A stretch of 46,534 bases of DNA from Sphingobacteriales bacterium (GCA_015655115.1 JAATFQ010000275.1:1-46534), one strand, 5' to 3'. Numbered from the stretch's first letter, positions 18,345-27,627 are shown. The notes: generated from the sequence alone by a model not told the origin. Numbers and translations: made by a program.

Positions 18345-18431
18345 AAAAAAAGAGACACCTGTAATTTTCGTCTACCTATCTTTTGCTACGCAAAACATAG
18401 AAGGCCGAAAATTACAGGTGTCTCTTTTTTT
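18345..18431. terminator. 87-nt palindrome, probable bidirectional terminator
   Basis: Perfect 26-bp arms at 18345-18370 and 18406-18431 (each carrying seven A or T at the outer end, then GAGACACCTGTAATTTTCG) flank a 35-nt loop that itself folds (CTAT c TTTTGC tac GCAAAA c ATAG). It begins directly after the metallopeptidase stop codon. The outer A and T tracts would terminate transcription from either side. The length and perfection also recall repetitive palindromic elements. Confidence 0.8.
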
Positions 18432-18475
18432 GTCATGAGGAAAACCATACGTAACAAATAACTATACGTCGCATA

Positions 18476-18560
18476 AAACCATTTTGAAGCTGAAATCCTT
18501 TTTAAGGTAAAGTCCATTTGAAGGTGAAACCATTTTAAAGCTGAAACCCTTTCATGACCG
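18476..18560. repeat. Five 17-bp tandem repeats
   Basis: Five units follow at an exact 17-bp period: AAACCATTTTGAAGCTG, AAATCCTTTTTAAGGTA, AAGTCCATTTGAAGGTG, AAACCATTTTAAAGCTG and AAACCCTTTCATGACCG. Seventeen is not a multiple of three, so the tract is not a coding repeat. The rest of the 404-bp gap 18344-18747 holds the palindrome before it and, after it, AT-rich sequence with a partial repeat (CAAATATTAGGAT, CAAATATTAAGAT) and no gene that I can see. Confidence 0.75.
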
Positions 18561-18747
18561 ATAAGCATTCTTTGTATACAGCCTTTCAGAGTTAAAAACC
18601 ACGTGTTTTTTCAAAGATGGTCAGTCTTTAATTTAATCTTTTATTTCGAAGTGTAATCCTCTGATAAATCTATCCGGGCAGCATTTAACCAGATCCAAAT
18701 ATTAGGATCAAATCAAATATTAAGATTCAGTCAGTCTTGAATCGTAT

Positions 18748-19689
18748 TTATTTGGGCAGTCGTTTAATAAAGTTAATATTGCGCGTCAGTCCTTTGAACT
18801 TTGTCCGTTTTACGGCTGAGTTCTTGAATATCTGTTTGAAGACATCTTCAGTGATATCCAGCCAGTCTTCTCGTTTCATTTCAAGGAGGTTTTCACGCGG
18901 TTTAAACTGTGGCTCCGAATGGGGTACAGAAAATCTGTTCCAGGGGCATACATCCTGGCAGATATCACATCCGAACATCCAATTCTCCATTTTGTCGTCG
19001 AAGCTTTGAGGGATTTCTTCCTTCAGTTCGATGGTGAGGTAGGAGATACACTTATTGGCATCAATAATAAAGGGATTCAGAATAGCATCAGTAGGGCAGG
19101 CATCAATACATTTGGTGCAGGTGCCGCAATGGTCTGTGGCGAAAGGTGCATCGTATTCCAGTTCCAGGTCTACGATCAGCTCCGCAAGGAAAAAGAAAGA
19201 TCCGCTTTTTTTACTGATGATATTACTGTTTTTGCCTACCCAGCCTATGCCGGAGCGTTTGGCCCAGGCGCGGTCCAGCACAGGAGCAGAGTCTACAAAA
19301 GCCCTTCCATTAACAGCACCGATATGTTCTTCAATAAAGCTGAGCAGCAGGAAAAGCTTTTCCTTAATTACCGTGTGGTAATCCGTGCCGTAAGCGTACT
19401 TAGAGATCTTCGGTGCATCTGGATCCGCCTGGCTTTCTTCGGGAAAGTAATTAAGAGTGAGGGAAATGACCGATTTGGCATCATCGACCAGCAGGCGCGG
19501 GTCAAGGCGTTTATCGAAATGGTTCTCCATATAGCCCATTTGTCCGTGATGCTCATTTTTGAGCCATGCCTCCAGGCGTGGTGCTTCCTCTTCCAGGAAG
19601 GTTGCCTTCGCAATGCCACATTGCATAAAACCTAGTCGCAGGGCTTCATCCTTAATCAACTGGCTATATTTTGGAGGGTTATTGTACAT
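18748..19689 (-). CDS. queG: Epoxyqueuosine reductase
   Basis: 313 aa from the ATG at 19689; the ORF extends to a TTG at 19695, which adds two residues. QueG performs the last step of queuosine synthesis in tRNA, reducing epoxyqueuosine with cobalamin and two [4Fe-4S] clusters. The cluster motifs are [12 protein letters not shown] and [11 protein letters not shown]. The N-terminal DUF1730-like region holds ALTLNYFP-type sequence and [22 protein letters not shown] box lies only 8 bp before the ATG. Confidence 0.93.
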   Translation of the reverse strand: MYNNPPKYSQLIKDEALRLGFMQCGIAKATFLEEEAPRLEAWLKNEHHGQMGYMENHFDKRLDPRLLVDDAKSVISLTLNYFPEESQADPDAPKISKYAYGTDYHTVIKEKLFLLLSFIEEHIGAVNGRAFVDSAPVLDRAWAKRSGIGWVGKNSNIISKKSGSFFFLAELIVDLELEYDAPFATDHCGTCTKCIDACPTDAILNPFIIDANKCISYLTIELKEEIPQSFDDKMENWMFGCDICQDVCPWNRFSVPHSEPQFKPRENLLEMKREDWLDITEDVFKQIFKNSAVKRTKFKGLTRNINFIKRLPK

Positions 19690-19697
19690 CAACAATG

Positions 19698-19705
19698 CAA
19701 AGGTA
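19698..19705 (-). promoter_or_regulatory. Candidate -7 box of queG, very close to the start codon
   Basis: TACCTTTG on the minus strand matches TAnnTTTG and ends 8 bp before the ATG, so the transcript may have almost no leader. A TTG 24 bp further upstream could be the -33 element. Confidence 0.45.
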
Positions 19706-19782
19706 AGGTTTAGTGTGCAAACCTTTTGTCAATTGTTTTGTTCTCCAATGTATATACACAACCAAACACAAACCGAAAAGCT

Positions 19783-19992
19783 ATGGAAAATACAGATCCG
19801 AAATTTCAGGAAACATCCGGCGAAAATAAAAAACCTGTAGAAACAGACTATGCAAAACATGAACAGGATCCTGGTCCTTCGCCGCAGGCGGTAGAGGAAG
19901 ATAATAAAAAAGGAGCAGGCCCGGTAATGAAGTGGATTATCCCTATCATTGTCGTTATCCTGCTCATCTTTTGGTTTATTTTCTGGAAATAA
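19783..19992 (+). CDS. Small C-terminally anchored membrane protein
   Basis: 69 aa from the ATG at 19783. The first 45 residues are polar and charged (MENTDPKFQETSGENKKPVE); the last 20 form a membrane helix (WIIPIIVVILLIFWFIFWK). No family recognised. The gene is divergent from queG and ends before a 13-bp inverted repeat. A longer in-frame start at 19726 is unlikely, as the extra residues do not look coding. Confidence 0.65.
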   Translation: MENTDPKFQETSGENKKPVETDYAKHEQDPGPSPQAVEEDNKKGAGPVMKWIIPIIVVILLIFWFIFWK

Positions 19993-20017
19993 CTTCCTCA
20001 ACAAGTGATGCCATATT

Positions 20018-20056
20018 GATTATCAATTCTCAATTGAACACTCAGAATTGATAATC
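20018..20056. terminator. Inverted repeat between convergent genes
   Basis: GATTATCAATTCT (20018-20030) and AGAATTGATAATC (20044-20056) form a perfect 13-bp stem with a 13-nt loop, between the small membrane protein and the convergent GNAT-nitrilase gene. T-rich sequence follows on the plus strand. It is probably a bidirectional terminator. Confidence 0.6.
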
Positions 20057-20084
20057 AGATGTTTTATTATTTAATTTAACTTGC

Positions 20085-21593
20085 TTATTTAAGCAACCTC
20101 ACCTCATAAAGATCGTTCCGGCGATCTTTTAACACTTTTACAGTGCCGAAGTGGTGCAACTCATCCAAAAGGTGAAGGTCAACATCGACTACGAGCATCA
20201 TCTCTGTATTTGGCGTGGTCTCTGCTTTTACCGCATTTGTTGGGAAGGCAAAGTCGGATGGAGTAAATACGGCAGACTGAGCAAACTGGATATCCATATT
20301 ATTGACTTTCGGTAAGTTCCCAACACAGCCGGCAATAGCAACATAACATTCATTTTCTATAGCCCTGGCTTGTGCGCATCTGCGTACCCTCGTATATCCG
20401 TTTTGTGTATCCGTCAGGAAAGGGACAAAAAGTATCTGCATACCCTGGTCGGCATATATCCTGCTCAGCTCGGGAAACTCCACATCATAGCAGATCAGGA
20501 TACCAATCTTTCCGCAATCAGTATCGAAAACCTGAATCTTATCGCCGCCCACCATGCCATAATATTTTTGTTCATTAGGCGTAATGTGAATCTTCCGGTA
20601 TTCTTCAGTCTTACCACTACGATGGCAGAGATACGTAGCATTATACAGCTTGTTGTTTTCCAGGATAGGCATGCTGCCAGAGATGATGTTCACATTGTAA
20701 GAAACAGCATAGCCCTGGATTTTCTCTACAATTTCTGCTGTAAGTTCCGCAAGCTTGCGCATCGCTTCCATTTCCGGCAGGTGGTTGTAAGGCTGCAGCA
20801 GGGGGGTATTAAAAAATTCCGGGAACATGATAAAGTCAGATTTGTAGCCACTCACTGCGTCTACAAAAAACTCCACTTGTTCATAGAATGTCTCCATATC
20901 AGGGAAAAGGCGCATCTGCCATTGTACTAATCCAATGCGGATAGTTTTTGCAGAACGTGCCGAAGCATCCACACCCTGGTAATAGATATTGTTCCACTCT
21001 ATCAGGGTAGCAAAATCCTTCGATTCATGGTCGCCCGGAAGATAGTTCTTGAGTACTTTCCTAACGTGGAAGTCGTTTGAGATCTGGAAAGTAAGCGTAG
21101 GGTCATACAGTTCTTTCGCCTTCACCTTGTCAATATACTGGCGCGGGCTCAAGGTGTCTGCATGTTCATGATAACCCGGGATACGGCCGCCGGCGATGAT
21201 ACTTTTAAGGTTCAGGCTTTCGCACAGCTCCTTTCTCGCTTCATACAAACGGCGCCCTAAACGCAGTCCCCTGTATTCAGGAGAAACGAAGATCTCTATC
21301 CCGTAAAGTGTATCCCCGTTAGGGTCATGCGTGGAAAAAGTATAAGATCCGGTGATCATTTCATAAGTATGTTTATCACCATATTCATCATAATCAACGA
21401 TGAGTGCTAATGAACAAGCCACTACCTTATCATCTACCGAGATACATAGCTGTCCTTCGGGGAAGAGTTTTAATAATTTTGCTATAGTTTGCTTGCTCCA
21501 AATTTGTCCGCCAAGCGTATCATAGGCTTGTTCCATGGACTCTTTCAGGTCGTTATAATCCTCGAGGGTCAGTTTTCTGGTTTCAATATTCAT
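20085..21593 (-). CDS. GNAT acetyltransferase-nitrilase fusion
   Basis: 502 aa, two domains. Residues 1-190 are a GNAT acyltransferase (FVSPEYRGLRLGRRLYEAR is the acetyl-CoA loop). Residues 225-500 are a carbon-nitrogen hydrolase with Glu near 258 (MFPEFFN), Lys near 333 (YRKIHITPNE) and Cys near 368 (ILICYDVEFPE). The fusion is known across Bacteroidota; the substrate is not. An amide hydrolysed by one half and acylated by the other is an inference from the fusion only. Confidence 0.88.
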   Translation of the reverse strand: MNIETRKLTLEDYNDLKESMEQAYDTLGGQIWSKQTIAKLLKLFPEGQLCISVDDKVVACSLALIVDYDEYGDKHTYEMITGSYTFSTHDPNGDTLYGIEIFVSPEYRGLRLGRRLYEARKELCESLNLKSIIAGGRIPGYHEHADTLSPRQYIDKVKAKELYDPTLTFQISNDFHVRKVLKNYLPGDHESKDFATLIEWNNIYYQGVDASARSAKTIRIGLVQWQMRLFPDMETFYEQVEFFVDAVSGYKSDFIMFPEFFNTPLLQPYNHLPEMEAMRKLAELTAEIVEKIQGYAVSYNVNIISGSMPILENNKLYNATYLCHRSGKTEEYRKIHITPNEQKYYGMVGGDKIQVFDTDCGKIGILICYDVEFPELSRIYADQGMQILFVPFLTDTQNGYTRVRRCAQARAIENECYVAIAGCVGNLPKVNNMDIQFAQSAVFTPSDFAFPTNAVKAETTPNTEMMLVVDVDLHLLDELHHFGTVKVLKDRRNDLYEVRLLK

Positions 21594-21683
21594 GTGGGTG
21601 TATTCTTTTACTTGTGTAAATCATCAACGAAGTACGCAATAATATACATTATCACACATAAACAATGCCTGAAAAGGCAATTA

Positions 21684-22709
21684 TCAGAATAATCTGCCGG
21701 ATTGTGCCTGGTAAGCTCTTTTCAAATGCTTATAAGCAGCCTCAGTAACTTCGCGGCCCCGGGAGGTACGCATCAGATAGCCCTCCTGGATCAGGAAAGG
21801 TTCGTACACCTCCTCGATAGTGCCTTCATCTTCACCAACAGCCGTTGCAATAGTCTTTAAGCCTACTGGCCCCCCTTTAAACTTATCGATGATGGTCAGC
21901 AGTATTTTATTATCCATTTCATCCAGACCATGCTCATCTACATTCAGGGCAGTCAGTGCGAAACGCGCTATAGAAGTATCAATCGTTCCATTACCCTTAA
22001 TCTGTGCAAAATCGCGCGTTCTTCTCAGCAGTGCGTTAGCAATCCTTGGCGTGCCGCGGCTGCGGCGGGCAATCTCGTAGGCACCCTCTTCCGTAATTGG
22101 TGTTTTAAGGATCTGCGACGAGCGCAGCACAATAGTAGTCAGCAGTTTGGCATCATAATATGCCAGCCTCGAGTTAATCCCAAACCTGGCGCGTAAAGGC
22201 GCAGTTAATAAACCCGAACGCGTTGTAGCACCTATCAGTGTAAAAGGGTTGAGGGTAATCTGTACAGAGCGCGCATTAGGTCCGCTCTCCAGCATAATAT
22301 CTATTTTAAAGTCCTCCATTGCCGAGTACAGATACTCTTCAACCAAAGGACTTAAACGATGTATCTCGTCAATAAACAGTACATCTCCGGTTTCCAGGTT
22401 AGTCAGTAATCCCGCAAGATCGCCGGGTTTATCCAGCACCGGGCCCGAAGTAACCTTAATCCCTACATTCATTTCATTGGCGATAATATAAGAAAGGGTA
22501 GTTTTACCTAATCCCGGAGGGCCATGTAATAGAACATGGTCCAGCGGTTCCCCGCGAAGCTTTGCCGCTTCCACGAAGATCTTCAGGTTTTCCATTATTT
22601 TTTCCTGACCTGTAAAATCTTCAAAGGCCTGCGGGCGCAGCACTTTTTCAATATCCCTTTCAATAGGGGACAGGTGTTCTGAAGAGGGGTCAAGGTTATC
22701 GTTCATCAT
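21684..22709 (-). CDS. ruvB: Holliday junction branch migration helicase RuvB
   Basis: About 341 aa from the ATG at 22709 ([13 protein letters not shown]), with a second ATG at 22706. AAA+ ATPase that drives branch migration with RuvA. Walker [10 protein letters not shown] and Walker [11 protein letters not shown] are present, with the C-terminal winged helix ([19 protein letters not shown]). The gene starts 7 bp after the stop of the upstream dehydrogenase, so the two are probably co-transcribed. An in-frame extension to 22745 overlaps that gene and does not match RuvB. Confidence 0.95.
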   Translation of the reverse strand: MMNDNLDPSSEHLSPIERDIEKVLRPQAFEDFTGQEKIMENLKIFVEAAKLRGEPLDHVLLHGPPGLGKTTLSYIIANEMNVGIKVTSGPVLDKPGDLAGLLTNLETGDVLFIDEIHRLSPLVEEYLYSAMEDFKIDIMLESGPNARSVQITLNPFTLIGATTRSGLLTAPLRARFGINSRLAYYDAKLLTTIVLRSSQILKTPITEEGAYEIARRSRGTPRIANALLRRTRDFAQIKGNGTIDTSIARFALTALNVDEHGLDEMDNKILLTIIDKFKGGPVGLKTIATAVGEDEGTIEEVYEPFLIQEGYLMRTSRGREVTEAAYKHLKRAYQAQSGRLF

Positions 22710-22716
22710 ATATTTT

Positions 22717-23601
22717 TTATAAAAACTTATTGCTGACAGCAGCATCTTTGATACCGGCAGCGTAATTGTAAAAGCCTTCGCCGGATTTCACTCCGTTTTT
22801 TCCGGCTGCGACCATATTTACCAGCAGTGGGCATGGTGCGTACTTAGGATTTCCGAAGCCCGAATGCAACACTTTCAGGATCGCAAGGCATACATCCAGT
22901 CCGATAAAATCGGCCAGCTGCAGTGGGCCCATAGGATGTGCCATTCCCAGTTTCATTACTGTATCTATTTCTTCTACGCCGGCAACACCTTCAAATAGCG
23001 TAGCTATAGCTTCATTGATCATTGGCATCAGGATGCGGTTAGCCACAAAACCGGGATAGTCATTCACTTCCACAGGGCTTTTTTCCAGTGCTTCCGAAAG
23101 CCTCATGATCGTGGCTGTAGTTTCATCAGAGGTAGCATAGCCACGGATTACTTCCACCAGTTTCATTACCGGTACAGGGTTCATGAAATGCATGCCAATC
23201 ACATTGCTGCCACGTTGTGTAACAGCAGCGATCTGCGTAATGGATATGGAGGAAGTGTTGCTGGCAAGGATAGCGTCCTTCCGGGCAAATACATCCAGCT
23301 CCCTGAAAATATGCAGTTTCAGCTCCATATTCTCCGTTGCCGCCTCAATTACCAGGTCTGCGTCAGCAATACCTTCCTTTAGATCTGTAAAGGCAGCAAT
23401 CCCCTGCAAAACTGAAATCTTCTGTTCTGCAGTGACCGTTCCTTTGCTTACCTGCCTGTCGAGATTCTTTTCGATTGTGTTCAGGCCTTTATTCAGGGCT
23501 TCGCGGGTAATATCTATCAGGTTTACCTGGTATCCATACTGGGCAAAGGTATGGGCAATACCATTGCCCATAGTTCCTGATCCAATTACTGCTATCTTCA
23601 T
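22717..23601 (-). CDS. 3-hydroxyacyl-CoA (3-hydroxybutyryl-CoA) dehydrogenase
   Basis: 294 aa NAD-dependent enzyme interconverting 3-hydroxyacyl-CoA and 3-oxoacyl-CoA. The Rossmann motif is [15 protein letters not shown], with the catalytic region around [18 protein letters not shown] and [20 protein letters not shown]. It is the size of stand-alone Hbd/PaaH proteins. No partner beta-oxidation genes are adjacent; ruvB follows. Short-chain fatty acid or aromatic degradation are both possible. Confidence 0.9.
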   Translation of the reverse strand: MKIAVIGSGTMGNGIAHTFAQYGYQVNLIDITREALNKGLNTIEKNLDRQVSKGTVTAEQKISVLQGIAAFTDLKEGIADADLVIEAATENMELKLHIFRELDVFARKDAILASNTSSISITQIAAVTQRGSNVIGMHFMNPVPVMKLVEVIRGYATSDETTATIMRLSEALEKSPVEVNDYPGFVANRILMPMINEAIATLFEGVAGVEEIDTVMKLGMAHPMGPLQLADFIGLDVCLAILKVLHSGFGNPKYAPCPLLVNMVAAGKNGVKSGEGFYNYAAGIKDAAVSNKFL

Positions 23602-23651
23602 TAATAAGCTTTATTTGTATATGTTAATATTGATCGCATCTATAGGATAGA

Positions 23652-24302
23652 TTAAGGTGCAAGCCTGCTGATCGCCCATGCACCGTCAACTTTTTCATAA
23701 ACAAGCCTGTCATGCAGCCTGCTGGAACCGCCCTGCCAGAATTCAATGTAAGTAGGCTCTACCAGGTATCCTCCCCAATGCTGTGGACGAGGAACCTCTT
23801 TGTCGCTAAATTCTTCAGTGAGTACTTTTACGCGCTCTTCAATTACGGTTTTGTCGGCAATAGTGCTGCTCTGCGTAGAGGCAACAGCACCTATCTGGCT
23901 TCCCTTTGGGCGGGAATGGAAATATGAGGTCGACGTTTCTTCATCTACCTTACTAATTACTCCTTCAATGCGCACTTGTCTTTCCAGTTCAGGCCAGAAA
24001 AATACCAAAGCTGCCTGCGGGTTTGCAGTCAGCATTTTACCTTTCCTGCTGTCATAATTCGTATAAAAGACAAAGCCATTTTCATCAAAACCCTTCAGCA
24101 GCATCACACGTGCCGAGGGCTTCCCAAACTGATCGGCCGTGGCCAGGGTCATTACATTTGGCTCAAAAAGCTGTGCTTCAACAGCTTCTTTAAACCATTT
24201 TCCAAATTGAGTGATCGGATCTTTATCCACATCGGCCTCTGTAAGCCCAGCACTACGGTAATCCTGTCTGAGATTCTGAATATATTCTTTTGTCAGCTCC
24301 AT
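23652..24302 (-). CDS. pdxH: Pyridoxamine 5'-phosphate oxidase
   Basis: 216 aa FMN enzyme oxidising pyridoxine or pyridoxamine phosphate to PLP. Family segments include DPITQFGKWFKEAVEA, RVMLLKGFDENGFVFYTNY, VRIEGVISKV and the C-terminal WQGGSSRLHDRLVY with RLAP. It would supply the cofactor used by the PLP enzymes in this window. The ATG at 24302 lies 4 bp from a TATTTTTG box. Confidence 0.95.
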   Translation of the reverse strand: MELTKEYIQNLRQDYRSAGLTEADVDKDPITQFGKWFKEAVEAQLFEPNVMTLATADQFGKPSARVMLLKGFDENGFVFYTNYDSRKGKMLTANPQAALVFFWPELERQVRIEGVISKVDEETSTSYFHSRPKGSQIGAVASTQSSTIADKTVIEERVKVLTEEFSDKEVPRPQHWGGYLVEPTYIEFWQGGSSRLHDRLVYEKVDGAWAISRLAP

Positions 24303-24306
24303 TCCA

Positions 24307-24314
24307 CAAAAATA
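24307..24314 (-). promoter_or_regulatory. Candidate -7 box of pdxH, nearly leaderless
   Basis: TATTTTTG on the minus strand matches TAnnTTTG and ends four bases before the pdxH ATG. If used, the mRNA would start at or next to the ATG. No -33 box was found. Confidence 0.35.
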
Positions 24315-24352
24315 GGTTTTAGTTTAATTAAAATTATCAGTAATTTTATGAT

Positions 24353-24916
24353 ATGCTCAATAGACTAATCCCATCGGCAGGTAAACTGCTTATTTCGGAA
24401 CCGTTTATGCGGGATCCGAATTTCACAAGGTCCGTTGTTTTGCTGACTACGCATGACAATAATGGTTCTATGGGCTTTGTGATTAACCAGCCAGGCAATC
24501 TTTTGCTGAAAGATATTACGCCAGAATATACAGATGCCGACTTTCCTGTTTTCTATGGAGGCCCTGTAGCTACGGATACTTTACATTTTATCCATCGCTG
24601 TCAGGATAAAATTCAGGGAGGGGAAGAAATTGCCAAAGGGATTTATTGGGGAGGGAACTTTGAAGCCCTAAGTGTGCTGCTTAACCAGGGGCTTATTGGG
24701 AAGGATGAGATCAAGTTTATAGTAGGCTACTCGGGATGGAGTGAGGGACAGCTTCAGGAAGAGATGGAGGCTAACACATGGATCGTGTCAGACCAGTACC
24801 ATGCGGATACGATTTTCTCTAACAGTGAGGAGCAGATGTGGCGCGATGTGATTGTAAACCTCGGCCCCAAATATGCGCATGTAAGCAAATTTCCGCTAAA
24901 CCCGAACCTGAATTAA
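24353..24916 (+). CDS. YqgE/AlgH family protein
   Basis: 187 aa UPF0301 protein. Typical segments are PSAGKLLISEPFMRDPNFTR at the start, GSMGFVINQP, FYGGPVATDTLHFIH and GYSGWSEGQLQEE. The molecular function of this family is unsettled. It is divergent from pdxH with only 50 bp between the starts, so the promoters overlap. Confidence 0.9.
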   Translation: MLNRLIPSAGKLLISEPFMRDPNFTRSVVLLTTHDNNGSMGFVINQPGNLLLKDITPEYTDADFPVFYGGPVATDTLHFIHRCQDKIQGGEEIAKGIYWGGNFEALSVLLNQGLIGKDEIKFIVGYSGWSEGQLQEEMEANTWIVSDQYHADTIFSNSEEQMWRDVIVNLGPKYAHVSKFPLNPNLN

Positions 24917-24993
24917 CTGATAGCTGTTTTTCTTTAATAGCGCGGCAGGTTTTTTAAATGAATAAAATGTTTTCATTAATATTTATATATTGC

Positions 24994-25023
24994 TTGAATT
25001 GTCCGTTTTATGCTTTATATTTG
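24994..25023 (+). promoter_or_regulatory. Promoter of the Panacea gene pair
   Basis: TTG (24994-24996), 19 bp, TATATTTG (25016-25023) matches the Bacteroidota consensus. It ends 31 bp before the ATG at 25055. Confidence 0.6.
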
Positions 25024-25054
25024 ATCAGGGCAGCAGATTTTAGAATTTAACAAT

Positions 25055-25522
25055 ATGCCGTACAATCCAACAACTATAGCTAATTATTTTATAAAAAAGT
25101 ATGCCGATAAAGGGAACCTTACCCCTATGAAATTGATTAAACTTACCTATATCGCTTATGGGTGGTATCTGGCTTTAACGGATAAAAAAGAACGGCTTAC
25201 TGATGAATTACCTTTAGCATGGGATTTTGGTCCTGTTTTCCCTTCTTTATATGAAAGTTTGAAGGGATATGGAGGTAGTGTGATTAAAGAAAAGATTCCT
25301 AATCGTGTTGATGACGATACAATAAAGCCCGATGACAAAAAGTTCCTTGATAAAATGTGGAACTTATATGGCCGTTATGACGGGATTTATTTAAGCGCCC
25401 TGACACACAAAAAAGATACTCCATGGAAAAAAGTCTATGCGAAGGGAACCAATGCCGTAATATCTGATGATGATATTTTTGAACATTATAAAGAAAAGTT
25501 AAAACCGAAGGCCACAAACTAG
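25055..25522 (+). CDS. Panacea-domain (DUF4065) protein, putative antitoxin
   Basis: 155 aa. The Panacea/SocA-like fold is visible in ANYFIKKYADKGNLTPMKLIKLTYIAYGW near the start, WDFGPVFPSLYESLKGYGG in the middle and LDKMWNLYGRYDGIYLSALTHKKDTPW near the end. Panacea proteins act as antitoxins to many unrelated toxins, and the founding SocA is an adaptor for a toxin. It is followed after 7 bp by a small membrane protein, so the two form an operon. Identification of the domain is firm; the toxin-antitoxin role is inferred. Confidence 0.85.
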   Translation: MPYNPTTIANYFIKKYADKGNLTPMKLIKLTYIAYGWYLALTDKKERLTDELPLAWDFGPVFPSLYESLKGYGGSVIKEKIPNRVDDDTIKPDDKKFLDKMWNLYGRYDGIYLSALTHKKDTPWKKVYAKGTNAVISDDDIFEHYKEKLKPKATN

Positions 25523-25529
25523 TTTGTCC

Positions 25530-25895
25530 ATGTCTGATATAGCTAAAAATTTAGATTCTATTACGATTTCCGGCATTCATGAGCCGCAAGTAGAGGATCT
25601 TATTGTTGCAAGGGAACAGAATGAACTGCTGGACGACAAATTAGGCAATGCTAAATTGAACAGGTTTGTCGTTGATACTAAGCTCAGGACCCATTTAACC
25701 TATTTTTTTTCAATAGTTATTTCCTTATGGCTGGCTGCAGTAATAGCAATACTATTTTTCAATGATCACTATTTGTACCTCAAACTTTCGGATAATGTAC
25801 TGATTGTATTGCTGACCACCACCTCTATTAACGTTATCGGAATGATGCTGATTATATTGAAGAACCTTTTTCCTCAAAATATTGAACAAAGCTAA
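25530..25895 (+). CDS. Two-helix membrane protein, putative partner of Panacea
   Basis: 121 aa from the ATG at 25530 (MSDIAKNLDSITISG); an in-frame TTG at 25524 is possible. Residues 1-55 are polar, rich in Asp/Glu and Asn, and two membrane helices follow (YFFSIVISLWLAAVIAILFF and VLIVLLTTTSINVIGMMLIIL). No family recognised. Adjacent to a Panacea antitoxin, it is a candidate membrane-acting toxin; no enzymatic motif is visible. Confidence 0.65.
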   Translation: MSDIAKNLDSITISGIHEPQVEDLIVAREQNELLDDKLGNAKLNRFVVDTKLRTHLTYFFSIVISLWLAAVIAILFFNDHYLYLKLSDNVLIVLLTTTSINVIGMMLIILKNLFPQNIEQS

Positions 25896-25939
25896 TTTCT
25901 ATCTTTTTTAAGAGATGGAAATCAGCCGGCCGGATTGAA

Positions 25940-26431
25940 TTAGCTATTCTCCATCTCTGCAGCTGTCTCTTCAACTTTTTTGCGCATATCATCCTTGTAC
26001 GCCTGCATCTTTAAGACAAGCTCAGCATTACCTGTAGACAGGATCTGCACAGCTAGCAAGCCTGCATTCTTAGCTGCGTTTAGTGCTACAGTAGCCACAG
26101 GTACACCATTGGGCATTTGAAGGATAGATAAGATCGAATCCCAGCCATCAATAGAATTGGATGATTTCACAGGTACACCAATCACAGGCAGCACTGTAAC
26201 CGAAGCTACCATGCCTGGTAAATGTGCAGCACCACCGGCACCGGCAATAATAACTTTCAAGCCTCTCGCTGCAGCATCTTTAGCATAGCTGAACATACGT
26301 TCAGGCGTACGGTGTGCCGACACTACGGTCATCTCAAATTCAACCCCAAACTCTTTTAAAATATCAGCAGCATCATTCATGATATTTAAATCAGACTTGC
26401 TGCCCATAATTATGCCTACCTGTGCGCTCAT
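25940..26431 (-). CDS. purE: N5-carboxyaminoimidazole ribonucleotide mutase
   Basis: 163 aa class I PurE that rearranges N5-CAIR to CAIR in purine synthesis. Motifs [10 protein letters not shown] and [10 protein letters not shown] are near the N-terminus, and [11 protein letters not shown] follows. Its ATG overlaps the purK stop (TAATG), so the two proteins, which act in sequence, are made together. Confidence 0.95.
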   Translation of the reverse strand: MSAQVGIIMGSKSDLNIMNDAADILKEFGVEFEMTVVSAHRTPERMFSYAKDAAARGLKVIIAGAGGAAHLPGMVASVTVLPVIGVPVKSSNSIDGWDSILSILQMPNGVPVATVALNAAKNAGLLAVQILSTGNAELVLKMQAYKDDMRKKVEETAAEMENS

Positions 26432-27570
26432 TAAGATATTACTTTTAGTGTATTTTTAATAAAATTAGCTTTTTCAATGGCCCCTTCACGGTTCTGGTCT
26501 ACAATAGTGATATGACCCATCTTGCGGAACGGCTTAGTATATTTTTTGCCATAGAGGTGGACGTATACGCCGTCTATAGCCATTATTTTCTCCAGTCCTT
26601 TATAAACCGCTACGCCATCATGTCCTTTTTCACCCAGCAGGTTGATCATCACCGCATTGTTAATGGCACGGGTATCACCCAAAGGGAGGTTGAAAATAGA
26701 ACGCAGCAACTGTTCAAACTGAGATACATAGTTGCCTTCGATAGTATGGTGCCCACTATTATGCGGCCGCGGTGCCAGCTCATTCACAAGAATGTTGCCA
26801 TCCTTAGTGATAAACATCTCTACGGCCAGCAGTCCTGTAACATTCAGTGCTGCCGCAATATTCTTTGCAATAGTCTCGGCTTTCTGCTGTATAGATTCAG
26901 GATAAGTAGAAGGTGAAATCAGAAATTCTACCAGGTTGGCTTCGGCACTGAATTCCATTTCCACCATAGGGAAGGTCTTTACGTCACCATTGGCATTCCT
27001 GGAAACAATAACCGCTATTTCCTTCTCGAAATCTACCAGCTCTTCTATTAAACAAGGACTGTCGAATGCATTTTCTATGTCGGCCATGTTATTGATACGC
27101 ATTACGCCCTTACCATCGTACCCGTCTTTGCGCTGCTTCAGCATATATGGGAAGGGGAAGGTTGCATTTCGCAGGTCTTCTTTGGTATTTACCAGCTGGA
27201 ATGGTGCTGTAGGGATATCGTTTTCTTTAAAAAATTGTTTCTGCACCCCTTTATCCTGGATCAGGCGTATTACCCGCGCTTGCGGATATACCTGTTTGCC
27301 ATCTTTTTCGAGCTGATCAAGTGCCTCAATATTTACCTTTTCTATTTCAATCGTAATGATGTCGGCTTTTTTGCCGAATTTATATACTGTATCAAAATCG
27401 GTGATGGATCCGCACTCAAAATAGTTGGCGATGTGTTTACAAGGGGCATCTGTATCAGGGTCAAGCACCAAAGTGGTCAGGTTATAGTTAATAGCTTCCT
27501 GTATCAACATTCTGCCCAATTGCCCCCCTCCTAAAATGCCCAATTTTAAATCACTTATCTGTTTTGCCAT
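26431..27570 (-). CDS. purK: N5-carboxyaminoimidazole ribonucleotide synthase
   Basis: 379 aa ATP-grasp enzyme making N5-CAIR from AIR, ATP and bicarbonate. [12 protein letters not shown] at the N-terminus, the ATP-grasp segment [14 protein letters not shown], and [16 protein letters not shown] are diagnostic. It is first in purK-purE and divergent from the flavoprotein gene at 27628, with back-to-back -7 elements between them. Confidence 0.95.
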   Translation of the reverse strand: MAKQISDLKLGILGGGQLGRMLIQEAINYNLTTLVLDPDTDAPCKHIANYFECGSITDFDTVYKFGKKADIITIEIEKVNIEALDQLEKDGKQVYPQARVIRLIQDKGVQKQFFKENDIPTAPFQLVNTKEDLRNATFPFPYMLKQRKDGYDGKGVMRINNMADIENAFDSPCLIEELVDFEKEIAVIVSRNANGDVKTFPMVEMEFSAEANLVEFLISPSTYPESIQQKAETIAKNIAAALNVTGLLAVEMFITKDGNILVNELAPRPHNSGHHTIEGNYVSQFEQLLRSIFNLPLGDTRAINNAVMINLLGEKGHDGVAVYKGLEKIMAIDGVYVHLYGKKYTKPFRKMGHITIVDQNREGAIEKANFIKNTLKVIS

Positions 27571-27592
27571 ATCGATATAAAAAAGTAATGCT

Positions 27593-27609
27593 TATTTTGC
27601 ACAAAAATA
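27593..27609. promoter_or_regulatory. Back-to-back -7 elements of purK and the flavoprotein gene
   Basis: TATTTTGC (27593-27600) on the plus strand and TATTTTTG on the minus strand (27609-27602) are adjacent, forming a near-palindrome. The polymerase footprints would overlap, so the two promoters would compete. Confidence 0.5.
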
Positions 27610-27627
27610 ACAATATAAACGGATTTG

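Noticed and set aside
18386..18568. Minus-strand ORF over the palindrome and 17-bp repeats
   Set aside because: A 17-bp period changes frame at each unit, and the ORF includes a terminator palindrome; not a plausible gene.
25911..25958. AGAGATGG and CCATCTCT inverted repeat after the Panacea pair
   Set aside because: The arms are only 8 bp with a 32-nt loop, and one arm lies within purE; too weak to call a terminator.
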